Assembly (NCBI GenBank): GCA_964654825.1
Contig: CAZZKG010000022.1
Coordinates: forward strand, 1-52,636
Reading direction: 5' to 3'
Source: CAZZKG01 sp964654825
Lineage (GTDB): Bacteria > Gemmatimonadota > CAZMKB01
Length of the DNA: 52,636 nucleotides
The first letter of the stretch is position 1. Each line of letters begins with the position of its first letter. Positions 15,721 to 24,222 of the stretch are shown here, piece by piece. The position numbers and the translations under genes are program-made. The notes below the pieces were generated by a model. The model was not told the DNA's origin. It saw only the letters and a list, made by a program, of their open reading frames with translations, and searched no databases.

Positions 15721-16044
15721 AGAGAAAGAAGAGATGGAAAAGAGTTAAGAGGCTATCCAAGGGCACAGGGGCTTTCCAGGCTAATTGGAAAACAGCTATG
15801 GCAGGCCTCCCGGAAAAGTAAGGATAGCGACCGGCAAGCAATCAGCCCACACCAGTAATTTCGCACGGTATTTTCCATCATCTCATCGTTGGGGTGGGAT
15901 CTCTCCATCAGTGGGAGATTCTTCGCCCCGGTCACGGATTTTAGCCTTCATTTTTCCCTGTACAGAAGGTTGTGCAGGGAGTGTCTGCTGTCCACGCTGC
16001 GGCAGATGGGGGAGGGTATCTATCTACAGTGGAAGGGGGATGTA
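15721..16044 (+). ncRNA. Long structured 5' leader of the KamA-family gene (candidate cis-regulatory RNA)
   Basis: About 320 nt without a supported gene. Its first part can fold: GCTATCC (15752-15758) pairs exactly with GGATAGC (15822-15828), enclosing a 6-bp hairpin TTTCCA/TGGAAA (15773-15778 with 15786-15791) and a G-rich strand facing CCTCCC. That is a closed-helix layout like a riboswitch aptamer. I could not match it to lysine, cobalamin, SAM or c-di-GMP classes. The remainder to 16044 holds nothing I recognise. Confidence 0.3.
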
Positions 16045-17172
16045 GTGAACGTACAATACATAACGAATATCGGGAAAGTCGACCAGATTCCATCTCGTGA
16101 ACTCACAGAACTCAGGGAGGTCACCCAGAAATTCGCGTTTCGCTCCAACGACTACTACCTTTCTCTCATCGACTGGGATGATCCGGATGATCCCATCCGA
16201 CGTATCGCCATACCTCACCCGGATGAACTCTTCGACTGGGGCCGGCTCGATCCCTCCAATGAGAACAAATACACGGTTATCGATGGACTCGAGCACAAGT
16301 ACAGCCCAACTGCACTGTTCATCGTCAACAATGTGTGCGGCAATTACTGCCGGTACTGCTTCCGGAAGCGCATATTCCTGAGCGACCGTTCGGAAACGTT
16401 ACAGGACATTCCTCGAGCTGTGGAATACGTCAAAAGTCACCGGGAGATCACGAATGTTCTCCTCACCGGCGGAGATCCCCTTATGTCATCCACCCGCAGG
16501 CTCGAGGAAATCATCAGCCGTCTGGCAAAGATCGGTCACGTACGGATCATACGCCTTGGTTCCAAGCTTCCTGCATTTAATCCTTATCGAATCATCGACG
16601 ACCCCGCCCTGTGCGAGATGATCCATCGGTACAGTCGCGGGAGAAGGAAGATCTACATAATGACACATTTCTCCCATCCCCGTGAGCTGACCGATATTGC
16701 TATAAAAGCTGTGAGGCTTCTCTCGAAAGCTGGGGCAATACTGTGTAACCAGACTCCGATTATCCGCGGCGTCAATGACAGTCCACTCGTCCTGCAGAAA
16801 CTTCTCAGAAGACTCTCTTTCCTCGGTATCCCTCCTTATTATGTGTTCCAGTGCAGACCATCGACGGGCAACAAGATGTATGCGGTCTCGGTCGAGGAAG
16901 GGTATGACATTTTCGAACGAGCCAAGAACGGCGTCGCGGGTGTGGCGAAGCGGGCGAGGTACGTGATGTCGCATGCGTCGGGCAAAATCGAGGTAGTGGG
17001 CAAGGCTCAGGGCCGTGTCTTTTTCAGATATCACATGGCCGCGCGTCCTGAAGATAACGGGAAGTTCCTCTCCTATCGATCCAATCCGGAGGCATTCTGG
17101 TTAGACGACTACCGGACTCAGGTTCGTGACGTGCCTGTCGTGCAGCCCTATCAGGTCTACGGACCGGAGTAG
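16045..17172 (+). CDS. KamA-family radical SAM aminomutase
   Basis: From GTG 16045 (GGAAGGGGG 5 nt upstream) it has 375 residues; the frame open to 15889 is non-coding in look. The radical-SAM cluster motif CGNYCRYC is followed by FRKR, as in lysine 2,3-aminomutase and EpmB. VLLTGGDPL matches the SAM-binding GGE-like segment, then TNLxS-like strands. Near the end, SHASGKIEVVG offers the Lys expected to bind PLP. The enzyme would move an amino group between neighbouring carbons. It is single and not next to an elongation factor P gene, so free lysine, another amino acid or a modified protein are all possible substrates. A structured leader precedes it. Confidence 0.8.
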   Translation: MNVQYITNIGKVDQIPSRELTELREVTQKFAFRSNDYYLSLIDWDDPDDPIRRIAIPHPDELFDWGRLDPSNENKYTVIDGLEHKYSPTALFIVNNVCGNYCRYCFRKRIFLSDRSETLQDIPRAVEYVKSHREITNVLLTGGDPLMSSTRRLEEIISRLAKIGHVRIIRLGSKLPAFNPYRIIDDPALCEMIHRYSRGRRKIYIMTHFSHPRELTDIAIKAVRLLSKAGAILCNQTPIIRGVNDSPLVLQKLLRRLSFLGIPPYYVFQCRPSTGNKMYAVSVEEGYDIFERAKNGVAGVAKRARYVMSHASGKIEVVGKAQGRVFFRYHMAARPEDNGKFLSYRSNPEAFWLDDYRTQVRDVPVVQPYQVYGPE

Positions 17173-17337
17173 TCCGGGGATTGGTTTTCCCTCTCCAGCT
17201 CAAAGTTCTTATCCAATGAGATAGAGCATGCCGGTACCGTCACAGGCATCCTGCACGGTAAGTTATGGTCGACACCCGTCGACATTTTTAAACCCGCCCG
17301 ACTTCAGAAATGTTGAATGGAGTAGCCTCAATTCTGA

Positions 17338-17366
17338 TTGATTTGGCGCGCCTTACGGTGTATATT
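17338..17366 (+). promoter_or_regulatory. sigma70-type promoter of the pur operon
   Basis: TTGATT (17338-17343), 17 nt, TATATT (17361-17366). Predicted start near 17373, about 35 nt before the TTG start of purSL. The 160 bases between the KamA stop and this promoter hold no supported feature. Confidence 0.65.
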
Positions 17367-17407
17367 AACACTATTACATATTCCTGCAGAACTGCAATGA
17401 GGGATCA

Positions 17408-20386
17408 TTGAGAAGGTCAAAAGTCCACAGGATCGAGGTCGCCATCAAACCCGGTGTCCTTGATTCGGCAGGCAAGGAGCTCAAGAGGGCTATTGTCGAA
17501 GATCTTGCCTTAGATGTCGATTCGGTACGCACCGTCAAGGTCTTCACGATCGAAGCCGACCTCAATGGAACAGAACTTCGGAGGCTCGGAGAGGGCCTCT
17601 TCGCAGATCCCATCGTCGAGCACTTCACCATAAACCAGCCCATCGCCACAGATTTCGACTGGCTCATCGAAGTAGGTTTCAAGCCCGGTGTTACGGACAA
17701 CGTCGGTAAAACCTCCCTCGAAGGGATGAGAGATATGTTCGGACGGTCCTTCAACGAGGGTGAAGGTGTATACACGTCGAAACAGTATCTCCTCAGGACG
17801 AAACTGGAGAGGGAAGACATCGAGAGAACTGCCTCAGGGTTACTGGCAAACAGTCTGATCGAAAGATGGGTAATCAGGAAATACAGCGAGTGGGAAAAGG
17901 GTGATCGTGTTCCTTCGATGGTTCCCAAGGTGAAGGGGAAATCCGAGACGAAGGTACGCGAGCTAGACCTCGAGGTGCGGGCGGAGGAACTCGTCACAAT
18001 TTCCGAGGAAGGTGTCCTGTCCCTGAGCCTCGAGGAAATGAAGACAATCAGGGATTACTATCGAAGAGGAGAAGTGAGGACCGCGAGAAGGGAAGTCGGA
18101 CTGGGGTCCAATCCCACCGACCTCGAGCTCGAAGCTCTTGCCCAGACCTGGTCAGAACACTGCAAACACAAAATATTCAATGCCCTCATCAGATACGAGG
18201 AAGATGGAAGAGTCAGTAAGATCGACAGCCTGTTCGACACGTATGTCAAAGGTACAACCGATCTGGTCTCGAAGAAGGTCGACTGGCTCCTCTCCGTGTT
18301 TCATGACAATGCGGGAGTGGTGAAACTCACCGAAGACTGGAGTCTCGTGATGAAGGTGGAAACCCACAATTCGCCTTCCGCTCTCGATCCATACGGCGGT
18401 GCCCTCACCGGGATCGTCGGCGTAAACAGAGACCCTCTCGGCACCGGCCTGGGTTCAAGACTCATCTTCAACACCGATGTGTTCTGCTTTGCACCTCCGG
18501 AGGAGTTCGGCCAGCTTCCGTCGAGACTCCTACATCCGAAGCGGATCTTCAGGGGAGTCCACAGGGGTGTGAAGGACGGCGGCAACCAGAGCGGGATCCC
18601 GGTGGTAAACGGCGCCATCCTTTTCGATGAACGGTACAAGGGAAAGCCTCTCGTGTTCTGCGGGACGGGAGGGATCATGCCCCGGATGCTGAACGGTCGA
18701 CCGTCACACGAGAAGTCTGTCAAACCGGGTGATCTCATTGTCATGACAGGCGGGAGGATCGGGAAAGACGGTATCCACGGTGCGACATTCTCCTCTGCCG
18801 AGCTCACCGAGGATTCACCGGCCACGGCCGTCCAGATAGGAGATCCCATCACCCAGAAGGTGATGATCGACTTTCTCCTCGAAGCGAGAGATCTGGGCCT
18901 GTATCGGTCCATCACCGACAACGGCGCGGGAGGACTTTCTTCCTCGGTCGGAGAGACCGCCAGGATGAGCGGCGGAGCCGAGCTCCACCTCGAAAGAGCC
19001 CCACTCAAATACACGGGACTGGCCCCATGGGAAATCCTCCTCTCCGAAGCACAGGAAAGGATGACACTCGCCGTCCCTCCCGACAGGATAGGCGAGTTTC
19101 AGGAGCTCGCTTCCCGTCGCGGTGTCGAATCAACCGTGCTCGGTACGTACACCGACAGCGGTCGTTTTCATGTCCTTTTCCGCGGCAGAACCGTAGGTTA
19201 CCTGGACATGGATTTTCTTCACGATGGTGCTCCCAGGATGGAACTCACCGCCAGGTGGGAGAAGCCGGTATACGAGGAGCCCGACTTCCCTCCTCCCGAT
19301 GACTGCAGTGAGATGTTGAAGCAGGTGATCGGCAGACTCAATATCTGCAGTAAAGAATCCTGGGTCAGGCAGTACGATCATGAAGTACAGGGTGGAAGTG
19401 TGGTGAAGCCGTTCGTCGGCAGGGACTGCGATGGCCCGTCCGATGGGGCTGTTGTGAGGCCTGTCCTGAATATTGATGTCGGTGTCATCGTAGCCAATGG
19501 CATCATCCCGCGATACAGCGACATCGACACCTATAACATGGCAGCCTGCTGCATCGATGAAGCAGTGAGAAACGTCATCGCGGTGGGGGGAAAACTTGGA
19601 CACATCGCCGGGCTGGACAATTTCTGCTGGCCGGACCCAGTACAATCGGAGAAAACACCGGACGGGCATTACAAGCTCGCGCAGCTCGTACGGGCAAACA
19701 TGGCTATCAAAGATTACTGTACCGCGTATGACATAGCTCTCATATCGGGAAAGGACAGCATGAAAAACGACTATGGTGTCCCGCCCGACAAGGTATCGAT
19801 CCCGCCAACGCTTCTCTTCACGGCTCTGGGAAGGATCGATGATGTGTCGAAAGCGGTTACTGTGGATGTAAAGAAGGCCGGCGACCTGGTCTACGTTGTC
19901 GGCATGACACGGTCGGAGCTGGGAGGGTCCGAGTATTACGCCCACCACGGCCTTGTCGGACAGAATGTCCCATCCGTTGACGCGGCTGCCGGGAGAATGA
20001 TCTATGAGAAGGTTTCCGCTCTGACGGAGGCGGGATTGCTTCGGTCGTGCCACGATTGCTCGGATGGGGGTCTCGGGGTCTGTCTCGCCGAGTCCGCCAT
20101 CGCCGGTGGCCTGGGGCTGGAGGTCGAACTGAAAAGAATTCCGGAAGAGGATGTCGATAGAGACGATTATCTTCTCTTCAGTGAATCTCAGAGCAGGTTC
20201 GTGATGACTGTCGATCCTGAGGAGAAAGAGCAGGTCGAGAAAATTCTCGATGGGATCCCGTTCGGCCTCATTGGACGGGTGGCGAAGGACGATCGTGTTC
20301 ATATCCGCGGGAGTGACGGGAAGCTCATTGTCAACACAACCGTGGGTGAGCTCAAAATAGCCTGGAAGGAACCGCTCTTCTGGTGA
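17408..20386 (+). CDS. purL: Phosphoribosylformylglycinamidine synthase, PurS-PurL fusion
   Basis: The protein has 992 residues, longer than a stand-alone small PurL (about 730-750). Residues 1-80 and 85-165 are two PurS-like repeats (IEVAIKPGVLDSAGKEL and IEVGFKPGVTDNVGKT). The PurL part begins near 215, with LAQTWSEHCKHKIF, HNSPSALDPYGGALTGIVG, GGNQSGIP, and the second-half DNGAGG and SCHDCSDGG motifs. It makes FGAM from FGAR, ATP and ammonia in purine synthesis, step 4. The initiation codon is TTG with GAGGGATC just upstream. PurQ, the glutaminase, follows 19 bases later. The PurS repeats here replace a separate purS gene. Confidence 0.92.
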   Translation: MRRSKVHRIEVAIKPGVLDSAGKELKRAIVEDLALDVDSVRTVKVFTIEADLNGTELRRLGEGLFADPIVEHFTINQPIATDFDWLIEVGFKPGVTDNVGKTSLEGMRDMFGRSFNEGEGVYTSKQYLLRTKLEREDIERTASGLLANSLIERWVIRKYSEWEKGDRVPSMVPKVKGKSETKVRELDLEVRAEELVTISEEGVLSLSLEEMKTIRDYYRRGEVRTARREVGLGSNPTDLELEALAQTWSEHCKHKIFNALIRYEEDGRVSKIDSLFDTYVKGTTDLVSKKVDWLLSVFHDNAGVVKLTEDWSLVMKVETHNSPSALDPYGGALTGIVGVNRDPLGTGLGSRLIFNTDVFCFAPPEEFGQLPSRLLHPKRIFRGVHRGVKDGGNQSGIPVVNGAILFDERYKGKPLVFCGTGGIMPRMLNGRPSHEKSVKPGDLIVMTGGRIGKDGIHGATFSSAELTEDSPATAVQIGDPITQKVMIDFLLEARDLGLYRSITDNGAGGLSSSVGETARMSGGAELHLERAPLKYTGLAPWEILLSEAQERMTLAVPPDRIGEFQELASRRGVESTVLGTYTDSGRFHVLFRGRTVGYLDMDFLHDGAPRMELTARWEKPVYEEPDFPPPDDCSEMLKQVIGRLNICSKESWVRQYDHEVQGGSVVKPFVGRDCDGPSDGAVVRPVLNIDVGVIVANGIIPRYSDIDTYNMAACCIDEAVRNVIAVGGKLGHIAGLDNFCWPDPVQSEKTPDGHYKLAQLVRANMAIKDYCTAYDIALISGKDSMKNDYGVPPDKVSIPPTLLFTALGRIDDVSKAVTVDVKKAGDLVYVVGMTRSELGGSEYYAHHGLVGQNVPSVDAAAGRMIYEKVSALTEAGLLRSCHDCSDGGLGVCLAESAIAGGLGLEVELKRIPEEDVDRDDYLLFSESQSRFVMTVDPEEKEQVEKILDGIPFGLIGRVAKDDRVHIRGSDGKLIVNTTVGELKIAWKEPLFW

Positions 20387-20405
20387 GGGGAGATCGAAAC
20401 AACTC

Positions 20406-21203
20406 ATGAACAACGAAAACCCTCGAGCGCTCGTTCTCACCGGATACGGGATCAACTGCGATTACGAGACGTGGCACTGTCTTCGACTGGCGGGTGCGGA
20501 TGCGGTGAGGGTCCATCTCGGGGACCTCATCACCGGACTTCGGTCGCTCGATGATTTCCACATCCTTGTCGTGCCGGGCGGGTTCTCGTTCGGAGATGAC
20601 ATATCGTCCGGTGTCGTCTTTGCGAACAAACTCAGATTTCATCTCGGTGATTCGCTCGAGCAGTTCATCGAGAACGGCAAGCTCATTCTCGGCATATGCA
20701 ACGGGTTCCAGGTTCTGGTGAAGCTCGGACTGCTTCCGGCTTTCGACAATCAGTACTGGGCACAAACCGTCTCACTCACTCACAACGACTCGGGGCGATT
20801 CGAGGACAGGTGGGTTCACCTCAAGGTGAATGTTGATTCGAACTGTGTTTTTATGAAAGGGATCGAGAGGCTCTACCTTCCGGTGAGACACGGTGAGGGA
20901 AAGTTTATTGCGGACAACCGGGAAATACTCCAGCGAATCGTAAGCGGGAGACAGCTCGTCCTCACTTACACCGACAGTGAGGGGCACCTGCCGCTCTATC
21001 CGGACAACCCGAATGGCTCGATGGGTGATGTCGCCGGTATCAGTGATTCCACAGGAAGGATTTTCGGGCTCATGCCCCATCCGGAAGCTTACAACCACCG
21101 GACCAACCACCCGCACTGGACTAGGGAAAACCTTCCGGAAGAAGGCCAGGGCATGGCTGTTTTCAAAAACGCCGTACAGTTTGCAAAAAGACACCTCGTA
21201 TGA
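20406..21203 (+). CDS. purQ: Phosphoribosylformylglycinamidine synthase glutaminase subunit
   Basis: The protein has 265 residues, in the usual PurQ range. Class I glutamine amidotransferase marks are VPGGFSFGDDISSG, LGICNGFQVL (catalytic Cys) and the C-terminal GLMPHPE containing His and Glu of the triad. It supplies ammonia to PurL through a protein tunnel. It follows the PurSL gene closely and precedes rsmB by 12 bases, so purSL-purQ-rsmB probably form one transcript. Confidence 0.95.
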   Translation: MNNENPRALVLTGYGINCDYETWHCLRLAGADAVRVHLGDLITGLRSLDDFHILVVPGGFSFGDDISSGVVFANKLRFHLGDSLEQFIENGKLILGICNGFQVLVKLGLLPAFDNQYWAQTVSLTHNDSGRFEDRWVHLKVNVDSNCVFMKGIERLYLPVRHGEGKFIADNREILQRIVSGRQLVLTYTDSEGHLPLYPDNPNGSMGDVAGISDSTGRIFGLMPHPEAYNHRTNHPHWTRENLPEEGQGMAVFKNAVQFAKRHLV

Positions 21204-21215
21204 GGGAAGGGGAGA

Positions 21216-22573
21216 GTGGAGAGCATGAAAGACAGGGGCGCCATTCCCGCAGAGATCATGGACAGGGCGACCGCCTATACGGTCCTGAAAGCTCATGAGG
21301 CGGGGAAACGGCTCGACCTGGCACTCGCAGGGAGGCTGGCTTCGTATCCTGCAAATCTGCCCGGCAAGAATCTCGTCACCGAACTCGTTTGTGGCGTAGT
21401 CAGACAAAAGGCACGACTCGATCACCACCTTCTTTTTTTTTACCCGGAGGGCTCTCCTCCATTCCTCCCGGTGTCCTGCTGATTCTCAGGTTGTCGCTGT
21501 ATCAACTTCTCTTCCTCGGAAACATACCTCACAGAGCAGCTTGTGATCAGGCCGTGAGGCTCACGAAGTGGGCCGGCTTCCCGGGCCTCGCTTCACTCGT
21601 AAACGGCGTGCTGAGATCGATACTGCGGGAGGGGCTCGAGGTCGAGTATCCGGACAGGGAGCACTCGCCTGAGGCCTTCCTCGCTGCTTTCTACTCCCAT
21701 CCACGATGGTTGGTCAGGAAGTGGCTCGACCGGTTCGGGCCGGCCGAGACCGAAGAGCTGCTCGAAGCGAACAACAGGAGACCACCCCTCATGGCCAGGG
21801 TCAACCTGCTCCGGACGACTCCCTCCCGGCTTGTGGAAATGGCGGGAGCCGATCCCTACTTCAGCTGCCGGGTTTCGAACGCCTGCAGCGGGAGTGTCGA
21901 GCTGCAGCTCGGATGTGAGCTAGCCGGACTCACAGCTTTCAGGGAAGGGCTCTTCACTATTCAGGACACGGCTTCAACTCTAGTGGGGCTGATACCGGCC
22001 GTCGAACCGGGTTTTTGTTTTCTCGACCTCTGCGCCGCGCCGGGAGGTAAGTGCACTCACATCGCAGAGAGGTCTGAGAACATGGGTACTCTCGTTGCGG
22101 TCGACTCGAGTTTCGAGCGGATGGCACTCCTCATCCGGAACAGAGCCAGGCTCGGCCTCGATTCGATTCTCAGTGTGCTGGCCGATGGGAGGAATTTTCA
22201 CGCGAAGGGATTCGACCTCGTCCTGGTCGATGCACCGTGTACGGGTACCGGTGTCCTTTCACGGCGAGCCGATCTCAGGTGGAGGCTGTCCGAAGAAGAC
22301 CTGACAGCCCTCCCCCGTGTCCAGAGCTCTCTTCTGCGAAATGCATCAACCCTTGTGAAAACCGGTGGTTATCTACTATATTCTACATGCTCACTAGAAC
22401 CGGAAGAGAACACGGCGGTGATCGAAACATTTCTGGCCGAAAGGGGGGAGTTCTCTCTGGAGATGGCAGCAAACGTCGACCCGGATTTCGTCAGTGATAC
22501 CGGCTGCTTCCATACGTTCCCGCACAGACACTCAATGGATGGAATGTTCGCCTGCCTGATGGTGAGAAGTTAG
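21216..22573 (+). CDS. rsmB: 16S rRNA m5C967 methyltransferase, split by a -1 frame change
   Basis: Two overlapping frames together make one RsmB of about 450 residues. The first (from GTG 21216 or ATG 21225) holds the start of the NusB-like domain (NLVTELVCGVVRQKARLDHHL) and stops at 21482. The second runs to 22573 and carries the rest: LRLSLYQLLFLGNIPHRAA, LDLCAAPGGKCTHIAE, VDAPCTGTGVLSRRADLRW, and the catalytic YSTCSLEPEEN. The frames meet at nine T residues (21433-21441), where a -1 shift on T TTT TTT joins them as HHLLFFLPGGL. Either programmed slippage, a variable tract or a sequencing error. Overlap with the purine and PASTA genes suggests the locus is otherwise intact. Confidence 0.85.
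21433..21441 (+). other. T9 slippery tract, candidate -1 frameshift site
   Basis: Nine consecutive T residues read CTT TTT TTT TAC in the upstream frame, containing the heptamer T TTT TTT. Slipping back one base continues as TTA CCC GGA in the downstream rsmB frame. The upstream frame would otherwise end 39 bases later. Confidence 0.6.
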
Positions 22574-22582
22574 GACAACGAG

Positions 22583-23317
22583 ATGAGCAATTTTCTGAAA
22601 CTGGTGAAAAGGGCATCGATCTACCTGATAATCTCTGTTCTTTTCTTCCTGTTTGGCTTCGCAGTCATAAATTACTTCATCATGCCTTATATGGTCAGAT
22701 CCCGTGATACAACGAAGGTTCCGAATGTCACCGGGATGGAATTCGAGAAGGCGAGGGATCTCTGTGTGGAGCGGGGCCTGGTAATCAACAAACAGGGTGA
22801 GAAATACGAGGAAGATCTACCGCCGGGTTTCATCATCGTGCAGGATCCTCTGCCGGAACTCGTTATCAAGCGGGGCAGGAGAGTCGATGTCATCGTAAGC
22901 CTCGGGCAGGAGCTGACAAGTATACCCGACATAACCGGGCTCGATGCCGACCGGGCGACAAGCATACTCTCCACAGCCGGTCTCAAGGTTATCGGTGAAC
23001 GGCACGAGTCTTCCGAAGTTGTTTCCGAGGGGAAAGTCATGGCTCTCGAACCTCCACCCGGAAGCCGGGTGAAAAGCGGAACAGAAGTAACTCTCGTGAT
23101 CAGTACCGGGGCGATCACGTTCGTGATGCCTCTTCTCGAGGAAAGGCTGCTCGATGAAGCGAAGCACATTGTTGAGGATATGGGGCTCGTGATCACAAAC
23201 ATCGAATACGTGAGAACGGATCTTGCCATCGGGACCGTGATCGGCCAGAAGCCTCCTGCAGGGAGCCGCGTCGTTCAGGGGCAGGAGGTGGAACTCGTCA
23301 TCTCATCAGGTGAGTGA
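22583..23317 (+). CDS. Membrane-anchored protein with three PASTA domains
   Basis: The protein has 244 residues. One transmembrane helix (about 10-34, IYLIISVLFFLFGFAVINYFIM) is followed by three PASTA repeats (about 43-110, 112-178 and 180-244), recognisable by VPNVTGM, IPDITGLDADRATSIL and closing VEVxISxG strands. PASTA domains bind peptidoglycan or muropeptides, usually at the tail of PrkC/PknB kinases or some penicillin-binding proteins. No kinase domain is present here, yet the neighbours (rsmB before, rpe after) are those that flank prkC in Firmicutes. It overlaps the rpe frame only slightly. Likely a wall-sensing or wall-binding accessory protein. Confidence 0.85.
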   Translation: MSNFLKLVKRASIYLIISVLFFLFGFAVINYFIMPYMVRSRDTTKVPNVTGMEFEKARDLCVERGLVINKQGEKYEEDLPPGFIIVQDPLPELVIKRGRRVDVIVSLGQELTSIPDITGLDADRATSILSTAGLKVIGERHESSEVVSEGKVMALEPPPGSRVKSGTEVTLVISTGAITFVMPLLEERLLDEAKHIVEDMGLVITNIEYVRTDLAIGTVIGQKPPAGSRVVQGQEVELVISSGE

Positions 23318-23336
23318 TTTGCGGAAGGAGGAACAG

Positions 23337-23990
23337 GTGATCAAGATCGCGCCTTCGGTGCTCGCGGCGGATTTCTCGAGGATCGGCGAGGTGGTGAAAG
23401 CCGCGGAGGAGGGTGGAGCCGATTACATTCACCTCGATGTCATGGACGGTCATTTCGTGCCGAATCTCACATTCGGAACTGACATGATCAAAGCTGTACG
23501 AAGTGTGACCACTCTTCCTCTCGATGTACATCTCATGGTGACCAAACCTGGTGACTACCTCGAAGACTTTGTCGAGGCGGGTGCCGACATTCTCACCGTC
23601 CATGTGGAAGCCACCGATCACCTGCACAGATTGCTCACCAGGGTGAGAGAACTGGGCAGGAAAGCAGGCCTTGCCCTTAATCCGGCGACGCCTCTCGAGA
23701 TGGTGAGTGAGGTTCTGGGCGATATCGACCTGTTGCTCATCATGTCTGTGAATCCGGGTTTTTCGTTCCAGAAGTTCATCGAGAGCGCTCTGGGAAAATT
23801 AGAAAGAGCACGGGAGATGATCGATAAATCAGGTTTCGATATACTCCTAGAGGTAGACGGCGGGGTTGATCTCACCAACATCGCCCGTGTACATGCAGCC
23901 GGGGCGAAAATCGCCGTTTCAGGCGGCGGGGTCTACAAAGCGAAGGATGTAGCGAAGAGAATCGGCGAGCTCAAGGATCTCACCCGCTGA
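23337..23990 (+). CDS. rpe: Ribulose-phosphate 3-epimerase
   Basis: From GTG 23337 (AAGGAGG 5 nt upstream) it has 217 residues, the standard size. TIM-barrel motifs are KIAPSVLAADF, IHLDVMDGHFVPNLTFG (metal-binding His and Asp), DVHLMV, MSVNPGFSFQKF, and LEVDGGV. It interconverts ribulose 5-phosphate and xylulose 5-phosphate in the pentose phosphate pathway. The catalytic Asp and His residues expected in DVMDG, HLMV and VDGG are all present. An in-frame start at 23310 would lack a ribosome-binding site and overlap the PASTA gene. Last gene of the pur-rpe group. Confidence 0.95.
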   Translation: MIKIAPSVLAADFSRIGEVVKAAEEGGADYIHLDVMDGHFVPNLTFGTDMIKAVRSVTTLPLDVHLMVTKPGDYLEDFVEAGADILTVHVEATDHLHRLLTRVRELGRKAGLALNPATPLEMVSEVLGDIDLLLIMSVNPGFSFQKFIESALGKLERAREMIDKSGFDILLEVDGGVDLTNIARVHAAGAKIAVSGGGVYKAKDVAKRIGELKDLTR

Positions 23991-24010
23991 ACTCTTCCGG
24001 GTCTTTTCTA
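23982..24010 (+). terminator. Weak terminator-like hairpin after rpe
   Basis: ACCCG (23982-23986) can pair with CGGGT (23998-24002), followed by TCTTTTCT. The stem is only 5 bp, so termination would be partial. The rest of the gap up to the ffh promoter shows no feature I can support. Confidence 0.3.
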
Positions 24011-24166
24011 CGGGGGGATACCACGAGGGGCAGAGTGCGCTGCGTAATCCCCTGACAAATATTCAGTTACGTTTTATCACCCCCCAGATCGTAATCTTCT
24101 CCCGATGGAATTAAGTCCCGTTTCCCGCGAAAGGGAGATGAATCAGGCTGGAAGCAACAGGGATGA

Positions 24167-24195
24167 TTGATTTTGTGTGTAATTTATATTATAAT
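24167..24195 (+). promoter_or_regulatory. sigma70-type promoter of the ffh-rpsP-rimM-trmD-rplS operon
   Basis: TTGATT (24167-24172), 17 nt, TATAAT (24190-24195), a near-consensus promoter. Predicted start about 24202, leaving a leader of only about 20 nt before the ATG at 24223. This also shows that the longer ffh frame starting at 24163 is not the real start. Confidence 0.7.
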
Positions 24196-24222
24196 AAGTG
24201 GTTTACAATAGAGCAGGCATGT

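Noticed and set aside
15752..15830. Assignment of the KamA leader to the lysine, cobalamin or c-di-GMP riboswitch class
   Set aside because: The closing helix is real, but the conserved boxes of those classes are not present, so only an unnamed structured leader is claimed.
19130..20455. A 441-codon minus-strand frame inside purSL
   Set aside because: It is a shadow of the conserved purine gene; its composition is that of antisense reading and it contains no known motif.
24130..24170. Possible 4.5S SRP RNA upstream of ffh (AATCAGGCTGGAAGCAACAG)
   Set aside because: It resembles the conserved SRP loop only loosely: the GGAAG and AGCAG parts are not in the right order and spacing, and it overlaps the ffh promoter.
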